Assembly: GCA_003176045.1 (NCBI GenBank)
Contig: PSRM01000372.1
Span: forward strand, 1-53,365
Direction of reading: 5' to 3'
Length of the DNA: 53,365 bases
Origin: Verrucomicrobiota bacterium
GTDB taxonomy: Bacteria > Verrucomicrobiota > Verrucomicrobiia > Limisphaerales > UBA8199
Shown: positions 41,230-48,819 of the stretch, in pieces
How positions within the stretch are numbered: the first letter of the stretch is position 1
Layout of the letters: each line of letters starts with the position of its first letter
Program-made: the position numbers and the translations under genes
Notes under the pieces: generated by a model
What the model saw: the letters and a program-made list of their open reading frames with translations, nothing else
Database searches by the model: none
Told to the model about the DNA's origin: nothing

Positions 41230-42822
41230 ATGAGCAAGCGGTTCTACATCACCACCGCCATTGATTACGTCAACGGCTCGCCACACGTGGGCAACGCTTA
41301 CGAAAAGGTCGTTGCCGACACGATCGCACGGTCGCGCCGCAGCCTCGGCCAGGAGACATTCTTCCTCACCGGTGTTGACGAACATGGCCAAAAGGTCCAG
41401 CAAGCCGCCGCGGCGGAAAGCAAAGAGCCGCAGGTCTATTGCGACGAACTCGCCACGATCTGGCAAGCGCTCGCGAAAAAGCTGGAATTGAGCAACGACG
41501 ACTTTATCCGCACCACCCAACCTCGGCACGAAGCTATCGTCAAAGCCATCGTCTCGCAGCTCCATGCTTCCGGCCATATCTACAAGGCAACGTACGAAGG
41601 CTACTACTCCTTGAAAGAAGAGACGTTTCTTACTGAGAAAGACCGTGGCCCGGACGGAAAGTTCGATCCGGCCTACGGCGAAGTGGTTCGGCTCAAAGAG
41701 GACAATTACTATTTCCGCTTGAAAGACCAACAGGCGTGGCTCATAGATTACATCGAACGGAATCCCTCTTTCATTCATCCCGAATCCCGGCGCAACGAGA
41801 CGCTCGGGTTCCTCAAAACCCGCGAACTGGAAGATTTGTGCATCACCCGCCCGACTGCGCGATTGAGCTGGGGCATTCCCCTGCCCTTTGACCCCAACTA
41901 CGTCAACTGGGTGTGGTTCGACGCCCTTGTGAATTACATCAGCGTCCCCGCCGCCCTCGGCGACCCCGCTCTTGCGAATCTTCCCTTCGTGCAAAGCGCA
42001 GTACGCTCTCACGCTCCCACGCGCCAAGCTCCTCACGCTCCCCCCGCTCCTCCCTCACTCTGGCCTCCCGACATCCACGTCATCGGCAAAGACATCGTCA
42101 AATTCCACGCCATTTACTGGCCTATAATGCTCAAGGCCATGGGCGCATCCCTTCCGAAACAGATCCTGGCTCACGGCTTCTGGCAGAAAGACGGGGAGAA
42201 GATAAGCAAAACCACGGGCAACACCGTGGACCCAATCGCCGTAGCCGACGAATGGGGCGTGGACGCCTTCCGCTTCTACGTCCTGCGCGAGTTGGACATT
42301 GGCCCCGACGGCAACTGGACCGATGCTGGCTTCCGCTCGCGCTATCAAGACGAGCTGGCGCACGACCTGGGGAATCTGGTGAATCGCTCGCTCTCCATGC
42401 TCAACCGCTATCGAAACGGCGTTGTGCCCACGGCATCCAACGAACTGGCCGCCGAGGTCGAGAAGATCACCTCAGCCACAAAGGCGCATCTGGAACAGAA
42501 CGAACTCCAGGCCGCTCTCCAAACGATTTGGTCTCTAGTCAGGCGTGGCAATCAATACGTGGATCATACGGCGCCTTTTAAGCTGGCTAAAGATCCTGCG
42601 CAGGGGCCGCGTTTGGACGAGGTGCTCTACAATCTCGCCGAACTCTGCCGCATCCTCGCCGTCCTGCTTTGGCCATTTCTCCCCAGTACCGCCTCAAAGA
42701 TATACGCTCAGCTTGGCCTTAATGCCGCGCCTGATAAATTCGACGCAACGCGCTGGGGGGGCCTCGAACAGGGTCACACGATCGGGACACCTGCGGCTCT
42801 GTTTCCGCTCAAGGAGGAATAG
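41230..42822 (+). CDS. metG: Methionyl-tRNA synthetase
   Basis: 530 aa. It charges tRNA-Met with methionine in the cytoplasm. The HIGH-type motif is PHVGN at 18-22. LTGVDEHGQKVQQAA is the next conserved strand, and KISKT at 324-328 replaces KMSKS. The anticodon-binding helical domain is at about 370-520. It is the short form without the C-terminal dimerisation/EMAP domain. Residues of about 257-278 (SAVRSHAPTRQAPHAPPAPP) are an insert between WFDALVNYIS ... PFVQ and WPPDIHVIGKD. The DNA (42005-42058) is a degenerate CACGCTC tandem repeat like that at 51600-51655. All catalytic segments are intact. Confidence 0.96.
   Translation: MSKRFYITTAIDYVNGSPHVGNAYEKVVADTIARSRRSLGQETFFLTGVDEHGQKVQQAAAAESKEPQVYCDELATIWQALAKKLELSNDDFIRTTQPRHEAIVKAIVSQLHASGHIYKATYEGYYSLKEETFLTEKDRGPDGKFDPAYGEVVRLKEDNYYFRLKDQQAWLIDYIERNPSFIHPESRRNETLGFLKTRELEDLCITRPTARLSWGIPLPFDPNYVNWVWFDALVNYISVPAALGDPALANLPFVQSAVRSHAPTRQAPHAPPAPPSLWPPDIHVIGKDIVKFHAIYWPIMLKAMGASLPKQILAHGFWQKDGEKISKTTGNTVDPIAVADEWGVDAFRFYVLRELDIGPDGNWTDAGFRSRYQDELAHDLGNLVNRSLSMLNRYRNGVVPTASNELAAEVEKITSATKAHLEQNELQAALQTIWSLVRRGNQYVDHTAPFKLAKDPAQGPRLDEVLYNLAELCRILAVLLWPFLPSTASKIYAQLGLNAAPDKFDATRWGGLEQGHTIGTPAALFPLKEE
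42005..42058. repeat. In-frame CACGCTC tandem repeat in metG
   Basis: CTCACGCTCCCACGCGCCAA-GCTCCTCACGCTCCCCCCGC: degenerate CACGCTC units with 7-9-base spacing. The same unit, better preserved, lies at 51601-51655 after the sigma factor gene. Confidence 0.75.
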
Positions 42823-42835
42823 TGCTTTTTTGCGC

Positions 42836-44746
42836 ATGAGTAGCCGTCCAAAAGCGCCAGAGGACTGGCGCACTCCAAAAGCTTCGCCATTTCGACACCG
42901 GCTTCGAACCTCGCGCAGCGTCTTGGAGTGCGCCAGTCCTCTGGCGCTTTGGATTTTCCTCGTTACTGCCAAGCCCCTGCTGGGCCAGGAACTGCAACTA
43001 CCTCCTCGACCCGCAACCGCCCTCACCGGATACCAATTCGCACAAGCCATCGCCCCCCTCAGCCTCCAGGACCGCGAAGCTCGCATCTACTCCGAGATTC
43101 TTTCCGGCAATGTGCCCTCTTTCCTTCGAAAACTCTGTCCCGTCCAAGTCACCAATGTGGCTCCATCCACGACAAACCAAGCCACGTTCTACGTCACTCC
43201 TGACTACCTGGCCATCGGCTCAGACGAAGATTACCTCCTCATGCCCCTTTCTCCCAATCTGGCCCAGCGAATTGCGAACGCGCTCAATTGCTCCCTGCCC
43301 ACACGAAAAATGGTGAACGACATTTACGCGGCTGCTGCGGTGAAACTCACCCCCTCCCCCATCCCGCCAAGTCCGGCGATGACTTCCGTTGCCACATTCA
43401 CGAATCACAACGGAACTATCCTTTCCCAACGACTGCCACTCCTCAAGTCCCAGCCGTTGGGCGCCTTAGTCGCTGGACACAAAAAGGACGTGGTCCTCTC
43501 TGTTAAGCTATCGAGCTCGCCCGGTAAAGTCGCCATCTATGGCTGGCACAAAACCAATGGAGTGCCCATTCAGCCACTCTATCTCGGCCATACCGCGGCC
43601 TGGGTGGATTACAGCCAATGCACTCGACTGGTACACCAACGCGTCCTGGTGGATGGAAAAGAGATGAGACTCTCCGAAGTCCTGGCCGATCCCGCCCTGT
43701 GCGGCCTCTTCAGCGATGAAGGCCCGATAACAAACCCGCGCTACCCCACTAATGCACTGCCGGCCATTAGTCAGACCGGCCCGACCGGTCGGACCGGTCC
43801 GACAAACGCAGCCACTGAGCCAATCTCCCCCTTCCATGAGCGCATCCTCTCTTTCACCCTCGACCCTGAGGTCAAAGTCCACATCAATGCTCCCGATAAT
43901 TCGCCGGCTCCCGCCAGGAAGTTGCTCTTCATTTTCTACGCTCTTCCCAACGGAAACACCACCGAGCAGACTATAGGCCGAACGCTCAAACCCGGCGACG
44001 ACTGGCACTACGACATCCAGCACATCGGCGCCCAAACCCGTTTCCTCCGCGAAGTCCTGCACGACCAGGTGGTAGTTGTTGCCTATCTCGAAGCCGACCA
44101 GAAAAGCTGGCCTGCCTGGCGAAAGAAGAATGGCGATCAGCTTATTCCTCAACTGCTGGAACAGGTAAAAACCAATTTCATACGTCGTTGCCTGCAGCAA
44201 GCCCCTCCGGATGAGATCCAAACCGCGATATGCGGCCACAGCGGCGGCGGAAGTCTCATCTTTGGTTATTTGAATGCGGTCCAGCAACTCCCCGCCGACG
44301 TAACGCGAATAGCCTTTCTCGACAGCACCTACGCTTATGACCGTGCTCTCGGTCACGATAAGAAATTGGTGCAGTGGCTTGGAACCAACACCGCTCCTGA
44401 GCACTACCTGCTCGTTCTGGCCTACGACGACGCCAACGCCCTGCTCAATGGCAAACCGTTCGTCACGGCAGCCGGTGGTGCCTGGGGCAAGAGCCACTCC
44501 GTGCAGCACGATCTTGCCGAATCATTCAAATTCACCTCCCAAATAAATGCTGAATTTCAGAAATTCTCCGCTCTCTCTGGCCGCATCCAGTTCATCCTGA
44601 AGGAGAATCCCGAGCACAAAATCTTCCATACAGTCCAAGTGGAGCGCAATGGCTTCATCCATGCCATTCTGTTCGGCACACCCATCGAAGAAAAAGGCTA
44701 CGAATACTTCGGCCCTCGAGCGTACTCCAAATGGATAGAACCCTGA
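42836..44746 (+). CDS. Exported alpha/beta-hydrolase-like protein
   Basis: About 636 aa from the ATG at 42836. The first ~40 residues (RPKAPEDWRTPK ... LECASPLALW) are encoded by an inverted repeat pair. The hydrophobic segment ALWIFLVTAKPLLGQE then looks like the remnant of a signal peptide ending at Gln-Glu. The N-terminal domain (VTPDYLAIGSDEDYLLMPLS) is not recognised. The C-terminal domain has an alpha/beta hydrolase nucleophile elbow, CGHSGGGSL with S469, preceded by LLFIFYALPNGNTTEQTIGR. Likely acid and base are D in FLDSTYAYD or YDDAN and a C-terminal His (GFIHAILF). An esterase or peptidase acting outside the cytoplasm is probable. A TGPTGRTGPT stretch (43772-43806) comes from a small GACCGG tandem repeat. 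Confidence 0.75.
   Translation: MSSRPKAPEDWRTPKASPFRHRLRTSRSVLECASPLALWIFLVTAKPLLGQELQLPPRPATALTGYQFAQAIAPLSLQDREARIYSEILSGNVPSFLRKLCPVQVTNVAPSTTNQATFYVTPDYLAIGSDEDYLLMPLSPNLAQRIANALNCSLPTRKMVNDIYAAAAVKLTPSPIPPSPAMTSVATFTNHNGTILSQRLPLLKSQPLGALVAGHKKDVVLSVKLSSSPGKVAIYGWHKTNGVPIQPLYLGHTAAWVDYSQCTRLVHQRVLVDGKEMRLSEVLADPALCGLFSDEGPITNPRYPTNALPAISQTGPTGRTGPTNAATEPISPFHERILSFTLDPEVKVHINAPDNSPAPARKLLFIFYALPNGNTTEQTIGRTLKPGDDWHYDIQHIGAQTRFLREVLHDQVVVVAYLEADQKSWPAWRKKNGDQLIPQLLEQVKTNFIRRCLQQAPPDEIQTAICGHSGGGSLIFGYLNAVQQLPADVTRIAFLDSTYAYDRALGHDKKLVQWLGTNTAPEHYLLVLAYDDANALLNGKPFVTAAGGAWGKSHSVQHDLAESFKFTSQINAEFQKFSALSGRIQFILKENPEHKIFHTVQVERNGFIHAILFGTPIEEKGYEYFGPRAYSKWIEP
42847..42955. repeat. CCAGAGGACTGGCGCACTCC inverted pair read as a protein N-terminus
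   Basis: AAAAGCGCCAGAGGACTGGC-GCACTCCAAAAGCTTCGCC faces GCAGCGTCTTGGAGTGCGCC-AGTCCTCTGGCGCTTTGG. A relative lies at 4653-4745. The repeat supplies residues ~5-40 of the alpha/beta hydrolase, including the beginning of its hydrophobic signal segment. Confidence 0.85.
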
Positions 44747-44749
44747 GGA

Positions 44750-44846
44750 GATTTATGATTTATGATTTATGATTTATGATTCGCGATATTCAGGACCCCG
44801 CAGTTTGACGTGAAAATCATAAATCATAAATCATAAATCATAAATT
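44750..44846. terminator. Heptamer-built hairpin between convergent genes
   Basis: GATTTAT x4 (about 44750-44780) faces ATAAATC x4 (about 44815-44844) in inverted orientation around a ~35-base spacer. They can form a ~30-bp A/T-rich stem. It lies between the stops of the hydrolase (plus) and adk (minus); the right arm overlaps the adk stop codon. Likely a bidirectional terminator built from the heptamer class. Confidence 0.7.
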
Positions 44847-45494
44847 TCTCTTCAAGGCGTTCACCGTTCGTGTGAAGACTTCGTTCGGCTTGCCTTGCGC
44901 CTTGATGGTGATGAGCAGCCCTTGCTCTTTATAGAACGCAATGAGCGGCCTTGTGCTCTTTTCATAGGCGTTCATCCGAGCGCGCACGACCTCCGGCCGA
45001 TCATCCTCGCGCCGGACCAGTTTGGCGCCGCATCGGTCGCACTGCTCATCCACTTTTGGCGGGCGCGCTTTCAGATGATACACCCCATGCCCGTTAGGGC
45101 AGATCCGCCTCCCGCTTAATCTCTTGATCACCTGCTCCATTGGAAGCGAAAACTCCAGTGCGGCGTCGAGGGTCAGGCCTTCCTGCAGCAACAACCGATT
45201 TAGCGCCCGGGCCTGCGGGAGTGTCCGCGGAAAACCGTCGAGCGCAAAGCCCTGATGCGCATGAAGACAATCGCGGCGCTCTCTTACCAGCTCCAGAATT
45301 GTTGCATCAGGCACTAACTCGCCCCGGCGCATGTAACGCAGGGCAGATTTCAACGCAGAAGTTTGCGGTAATCCATTCCCTGCGGCGACATCTCGTAGAA
45401 TCTCCCCGGTAGAAAGATGGCAAATCCCGAACTTGCGTTCCAGCACCTCGGCCTGTGTCCCTTTTCCAGCTCCGGGCGGGCCCAGCAAAACCAA
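44838..45494 (-). CDS. adk: Adenylate kinase
   Basis: About 218 aa, normal length. It interconverts ATP + AMP and 2 ADP. Walker A GPPGAGKGT is at 5-13, ALDGFPRT is the AMP-side motif, GRRICPNGHGVYH and CDRCGAKL form a zinc-type LID, and REDDRPE and the C-terminal helix follow. The first zinc pair reads C-P-N-G-H instead of the usual C-x-x-C, so the ligands may be Cys-His-Cys-Cys. The TTG at 45494 is chosen because it puts VLLGPPG at the family's usual position. The frame stays open far upstream through the overlapping Gly-rich gene, but that part is not adk-like. It is 79 bases downstream of the Gly-rich gene on the same strand. Confidence 0.93.
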   Translation of the reverse strand: MVLLGPPGAGKGTQAEVLERKFGICHLSTGEILRDVAAGNGLPQTSALKSALRYMRRGELVPDATILELVRERRDCLHAHQGFALDGFPRTLPQARALNRLLLQEGLTLDAALEFSLPMEQVIKRLSGRRICPNGHGVYHLKARPPKVDEQCDRCGAKLVRREDDRPEVVRARMNAYEKSTRPLIAFYKEQGLLITIKAQGKPNEVFTRTVNALKRNL

Positions 45495-45573
45495 CCGGCT
45501 CAGCAGCCTGGCTCGCGCCCTCGACCGCCTGGCTGCCAGGAGCAGGCGGTTGGCGCGCTTGCGCTGGACGCCA

Positions 45574-46338
45574 TCAATGGTGACCGCCCCCACCGTGACC
45601 ACCCCCGCTAAACCCGCCGTGGAAGCCGCCAGACCCCCCGTGGAAACCGCCAGAGCCTCCATGGAAACCAACGTGGAGACCGCCCCCGCCATGATATCCG
45701 CCGTGGTATCCCCCATGATAACCTCCATAGTAACAGCCGTGATAGCCGTAGTAGCCGCACCCGTATCCGAACCCCACCGAGATATATGGCCCGTAGTAAT
45801 ATGGATAATAGGGATAGTAACCGCCGTAATAGGGGTATGAGTATGGATACCCATAATAAGCGGCCGTTGCTTGCGGATAAGGAATTACGTAACTGCTGGA
45901 AGCCGGGGCTGAAGCGTAGGCGGGGTCGGACGCCGGCGGCGGCGCAGTGGATGGGGCCGGAGCAGGCTGTGGAGCATTCGCTTGCGCAATCGCCTTTACC
46001 CTTGCGCTATTGTCCATCATCGCATTAATGATTCGATCGGAAACCCCCTCGCCTTTCAGATAGACGATGTCGTTTGGGCTCAAGTTATAAATCGTGCCGG
46101 AGTTTTGGACAAAACGCTGGATTACATCCTCGCTCACCTGGGCATGGCTGAGTTTCAGGACATCATCGGCGCCGTATGGCAAGTGCGACGCAGCAGTAGC
46201 TTTTCCAGAAGATGAATCAGTTGTTACCTCCACATTCGCTGTGGCTTCGGTGTCGCCGGCAAGTGCGGCTGACATTGGCAGAAGAATAAGCGCGCCGACA
46301 CTGGTTAGCGCAACGGCCTTGGAAATCGAAAGCTTCAT
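45574..46338 (-). CDS. Exported Tyr/Gly/His-rich protein
   Basis: 254 aa. Signal peptide MKLSISKAVALTSVGALILL-PMSAALAGD. A conserved-looking helical segment (about 52-112: DDVLKLSHAQVSEDVIQRFV ... SDRIINAMM) resembles a small regulatory or binding domain common to envelope proteins of this group. A Pro/Ala linker follows, then a Tyr-rich stretch (YYGYPYSYPYYGGYYPYYPY), then GGYHGGYHGG and GGFHGGSGGFHGG repeats to the end. The low-complexity half may bind metal through His or self-associate at the surface. Repeats in the DNA here are codon repeats of 12-24 bases, not the 7-base class. It may be co-transcribed with adk. Confidence 0.8.
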   Translation of the reverse strand: MKLSISKAVALTSVGALILLPMSAALAGDTEATANVEVTTDSSSGKATAASHLPYGADDVLKLSHAQVSEDVIQRFVQNSGTIYNLSPNDIVYLKGEGVSDRIINAMMDNSARVKAIAQANAPQPAPAPSTAPPPASDPAYASAPASSSYVIPYPQATAAYYGYPYSYPYYGGYYPYYPYYYGPYISVGFGYGCGYYGYHGCYYGGYHGGYHGGYHGGGGLHVGFHGGSGGFHGGSGGFHGGFSGGGHGGGGHH

Positions 46339-46466
46339 AGGTCAACCTTTGGTTGTCTAGTTACTATATTATCATCAGCCGGACACGCGCTTTAGTCAAG
46401 CCCCGCGCACGCCGCGGTTTACAATTAGACGCTTTTGCGCCCGATTCCATTCAACGCGCAGGAGTC

Positions 46467-46486
46467 GCGGACGGCCTCGTCCGCGT
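46467..46486. repeat. GCGGACGGCCTCGTCCGC palindrome
   Basis: TCGCGGACGGCCTCGTCCGC-G, a single copy in the gap between the Gly-rich gene and the dehydrogenase. It belongs to the family found at 2815, 29620, 34351, 34543, 34596 and 50668. Confidence 0.8.
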
Positions 46487-46613
46487 TCAGGTCAAATTTT
46501 ACCCTTCCCCGTTCATCTGCCAATGCGCCCACCTATCGCGCAGTTCAAGCCTATGACATGTCCGCGCACTCCACACTCGACACACGCCACTGCCCACCCG
46601 ACACTCCCCCGCC

Positions 46614-47603
46614 ATGAAAATTGCTCAGTTTGGCCTCGGCCCGATCGGCCTGGAAACCCTAAAACTCGCCGCCTCCAAACCCTGGGCAGACAGCGTCGGC
46701 GCAATAGACATTGACCCGCACAAAATCGGCAAGGATTTGAGCCATCTCACCGGGCACCGCAGCTTGCGCAGGCGCCTTGTTTACCCCTCTATTGACGATC
46801 TCCTCAAGCACGCTAAACCCGATCTCATTTTTCACACGGCAGTCTCAAAATTCCACGCCGCCTTTGACCAGATCGAGCCAATCGTCCGGCGCGGCATCAA
46901 CGTTGTCTCTTCTTGCGAGGAACTGCTCTTCCCTCAATTCCGGGACCCACGTTTGGCCGCCCGGCTTGATAAGATTTGCCGCCGATCCGGCGCCCGGGTC
47001 GTGGGCACCGGCGTAAACCCTGGTTTCGTAATGGACCTGCTCCCAATTTGCCTGACCAGCGTCTGCCGGGATGTTCGCTCGATCACGGTGCATCGGGTCG
47101 TAGATGCCTCCACGCGCCGCGAGCCACTCCAGCGCAAAATCGGCAGCGGCCTGGCCCCGCAGGAATTCCTCCGGCGCTTCCGCAAAGGGACCATAGGGCA
47201 CGCCGGCCTCCGGGATTCGCTGGCGCTGATTGGCCACTGCCTAGGTTGGCGCCTCGATAAAATCAGTGAAACCGGCGAACCAGTCGTTGCCAAATGCCAT
47301 ATCCGCACCCAATTCCTGGTAGTAGTGAAACGAGGCCAAGCCTGCGGTCTGCACCAGCGCGCTATCGGACGAGAAAACGGCCGCGTCCGCCTCACGCTCG
47401 ACCTCAAAATGTATCTCGATGCTCCCGACCCTCACGACCGTGTCCAGATCCAAGGCGATCCGCCCCTCGATGTCCTGATCCGCGGCGGCGTAGCAGGCGA
47501 CCAAGCCACCAGCGCAGCTCTGGTCAACGCAGCACCTCAACTACTTCTTGCACCACCCGGCCTTCGACTCATTACCGAACTTCCAGCCGGACATTTCGCT
47601 TGA
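46614..47603 (+). CDS. Dihydrodipicolinate reductase-like NAD(P)-dependent dehydrogenase
   Basis: 329 aa. The N-terminal Rossmann fold MKIAQFGLGPIGLETLKLAA has G-L-G-P-I-G at 7-12. AIDIDPHKIGKDL gives the acidic end of strand 2. GINVVSSCEELLFP and GTGVNPGFVMDLLP are conserved in the 2,4-diaminopentanoate dehydrogenase / DapB-like family. The substrate is probably an amino acid or imine, but this is not fixed by the sequence. The ATG at 46614 starts directly at the first strand. A GCGGACGGCCTCGTCCGC palindrome lies upstream at 46467-46485. Confidence 0.82.
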   Translation: MKIAQFGLGPIGLETLKLAASKPWADSVGAIDIDPHKIGKDLSHLTGHRSLRRRLVYPSIDDLLKHAKPDLIFHTAVSKFHAAFDQIEPIVRRGINVVSSCEELLFPQFRDPRLAARLDKICRRSGARVVGTGVNPGFVMDLLPICLTSVCRDVRSITVHRVVDASTRREPLQRKIGSGLAPQEFLRRFRKGTIGHAGLRDSLALIGHCLGWRLDKISETGEPVVAKCHIRTQFLVVVKRGQACGLHQRAIGRENGRVRLTLDLKMYLDAPDPHDRVQIQGDPPLDVLIRGGVAGDQATSAALVNAAPQLLLAPPGLRLITELPAGHFA

Positions 47604-47644
47604 TGCCGATTGACTCAGCCTTTCAGCGACGCTAGTGTGGATCT

Positions 47645-48187
47645 ATGGCAACGGTCACCATTGAACTGCCGCCACAAGCCGAGCAGACCGAGTTCAACCT
47701 GCGGCGCTGGAATGAACTGTTGAAAGACCCAGAGTTGGCGAAGATCGAGGGCCGTATTGAAACCGATCGTTTCGGCCACATCATTATGTATCCACCTCCT
47801 GCTCCGTCTCACGGAAGCTTCCAGGCCACGATCGCGCATCTTTTGATGACACTCAAAACCGAGGGCCAAACACTAACCGAATGTCCTATCTCGACGGCAG
47901 ATGGAGTGAAAGCGGCAGATGTCGCCTGGGCCTCCCGCCAATCCATGCGGACGCTCGGTAAGCGAGCCTGTTTCCCACGCTCCCCCGAAATATGGGTGGA
48001 GGTGGTTTCTCCGAGCAATACTCCTGGCGAAATCAGCGAAAAGATGGCCCTCTATTTCGATGCAGGTGCTAAGGAAGTTTGGGTTTGCGACACCTTGGGC
48101 TCCATCCAGTTTTTCGGGCCGGGCTCGATCAAGCTCGGGAAATCCAAACTCTGCGCGAAGTTCCCCGCTCGCATCCGGCTTCGGTAG
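47645..48187 (+). CDS. Uma2 family restriction-endonuclease-like protein
   Basis: 180 aa. The Uma2 fold is seen in GRIETDRFGHIIMYPPPAP, KAADVAWAS (the acidic D of the PD-(D/E)xK-like core), SPEIWVEVVSPSNTPGEISE (E-V-x-S-P-S-N) and KMALYFDAGAKEVWVCD. These proteins are abundant in cyanobacteria, planctomycetes and verrucomicrobia; their biological role is unsettled despite the nuclease fold. The expected acidic and Lys-bearing strands are visible, so the nuclease core seems intact. It lies 41 bases after the dehydrogenase and may share its transcript. Confidence 0.85.
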   Translation: MATVTIELPPQAEQTEFNLRRWNELLKDPELAKIEGRIETDRFGHIIMYPPPAPSHGSFQATIAHLLMTLKTEGQTLTECPISTADGVKAADVAWASRQSMRTLGKRACFPRSPEIWVEVVSPSNTPGEISEKMALYFDAGAKEVWVCDTLGSIQFFGPGSIKLGKSKLCAKFPARIRLR

Positions 48188-48253
48188 CCGCGACGTTCAT
48201 TCTCAATAGTCGTCGCTGAAAGGATGAGAATAGCGATCGTTTTCATATTCCGC

Positions 48254-48760
48254 TCACTCCTTGCCGGGCAACGCTCCTTTGAGCAGTTCCACATCTTTGA
48301 CCCAAACCTTTCCTGTCCCTTTGATTACTAAATTGAGCTTGATTAAATCCGGTCGCTCTCCTTTCTTCAGGAAGAACGGTGTTTCGTAAGAGGCCCAATC
48401 ATTTGAGCCTGTGACCGTGTTGTCCAATCCGCGCGAAAAGTATTCGCCTTTCCCAGGGAAGCGGCACCACATTTCCAAATAAGCCTGACCCTCGACGCCC
48501 TCGGTTTTCAATTTGGTCCGATAAATGACCATGCAATCCTCGACGCTCGGTTCTTTCACCTCGAAAAGGCGGATCGTCTGCGCCTTCTTGCAATCCACCA
48601 TCCAGGTTTTATCCTCCGTGAGAACGGTAGCCTTGGAGATAGTCGTGTCGTTCGGGCCAAAGGCTTTGAGCACTTTTGGTTTCGCTGCCGAATCGCCTGC
48701 CGTGGCACCCGCCACCACAATTGTAATGAGTCCTAATACTACGTTTGCTGATCTTTTCAT
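48254..48760 (-). CDS. Exported single-domain protein paralogous to the kinase sensor domain
   Basis: About 168 aa from the ATG at 48760, with an AAGGAA ribosome-binding site 8 bases upstream. Signal peptide MKRSANVVLGLITIVVAGATAG. The rest is one domain that matches the C-terminal ~115 residues of the adjacent kinase: EDKTWMVDCKKAQTIRLFEV versus DDTWVINSPGPQVFRLFEV, AYLEMWC in both, FSRGLDNTVTGSNDWASYE versus FSKGLDKTLSGSNGWASYE, and IKLNLV with GTGKVWVKDV. It looks like a jelly-roll ligand-binding fold, perhaps carbohydrate-binding. It is on the same strand, 60 bases downstream of the kinase, separated by a heptamer array. It may be a soluble competitor, co-receptor or ligand carrier for the kinase. 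Confidence 0.8.
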   Translation of the reverse strand: MKRSANVVLGLITIVVAGATAGDSAAKPKVLKAFGPNDTTISKATVLTEDKTWMVDCKKAQTIRLFEVKEPSVEDCMVIYRTKLKTEGVEGQAYLEMWCRFPGKGEYFSRGLDNTVTGSNDWASYETPFFLKKGERPDLIKLNLVIKGTGKVWVKDVELLKGALPGKE

Positions 48761-48780
48761 ATTTGATTCCTTCTTAAGCT

Positions 48781-48817
48781 GTTTGGACTTGGAACTTGGA
48801 ACCTTGAACATTGAACG
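48781..48817. repeat. Heptamer array (CTTGGAA)n
   Basis: GTTTGGA-CTTGGAA-CTTGGAA-CCTTGAA-CATTGAA: five units in 7-base phase, filling the gap between the kinase stop and the ribosome-binding site of the paralogous exported protein. It is related to the GAACTTT array at 29691-29725. Confidence 0.88.
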
Positions 48818-48819
48818 TA

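Noticed and set aside
42545-42835. N-terminal extension of the alpha/beta hydrolase overlapping metG
   Set aside because: It lies in another frame of the metG 3' end; metG is well supported and the extension has no signal peptide character.
45600-45760. The GGYHGG-coding repeats as part of the heptamer class
   Set aside because: Their periods are multiples of three (12-24 bases) and follow codon structure, so they are protein-level repeats.
45495-45854. Longer form of adenylate kinase reading back through the Gly-rich gene
   Set aside because: The translated segment is His/Ile/Thr low complexity in the alternate frame of a GGYHGG-coding region; normal adenylate kinase length is reached from the TTG at 45494.
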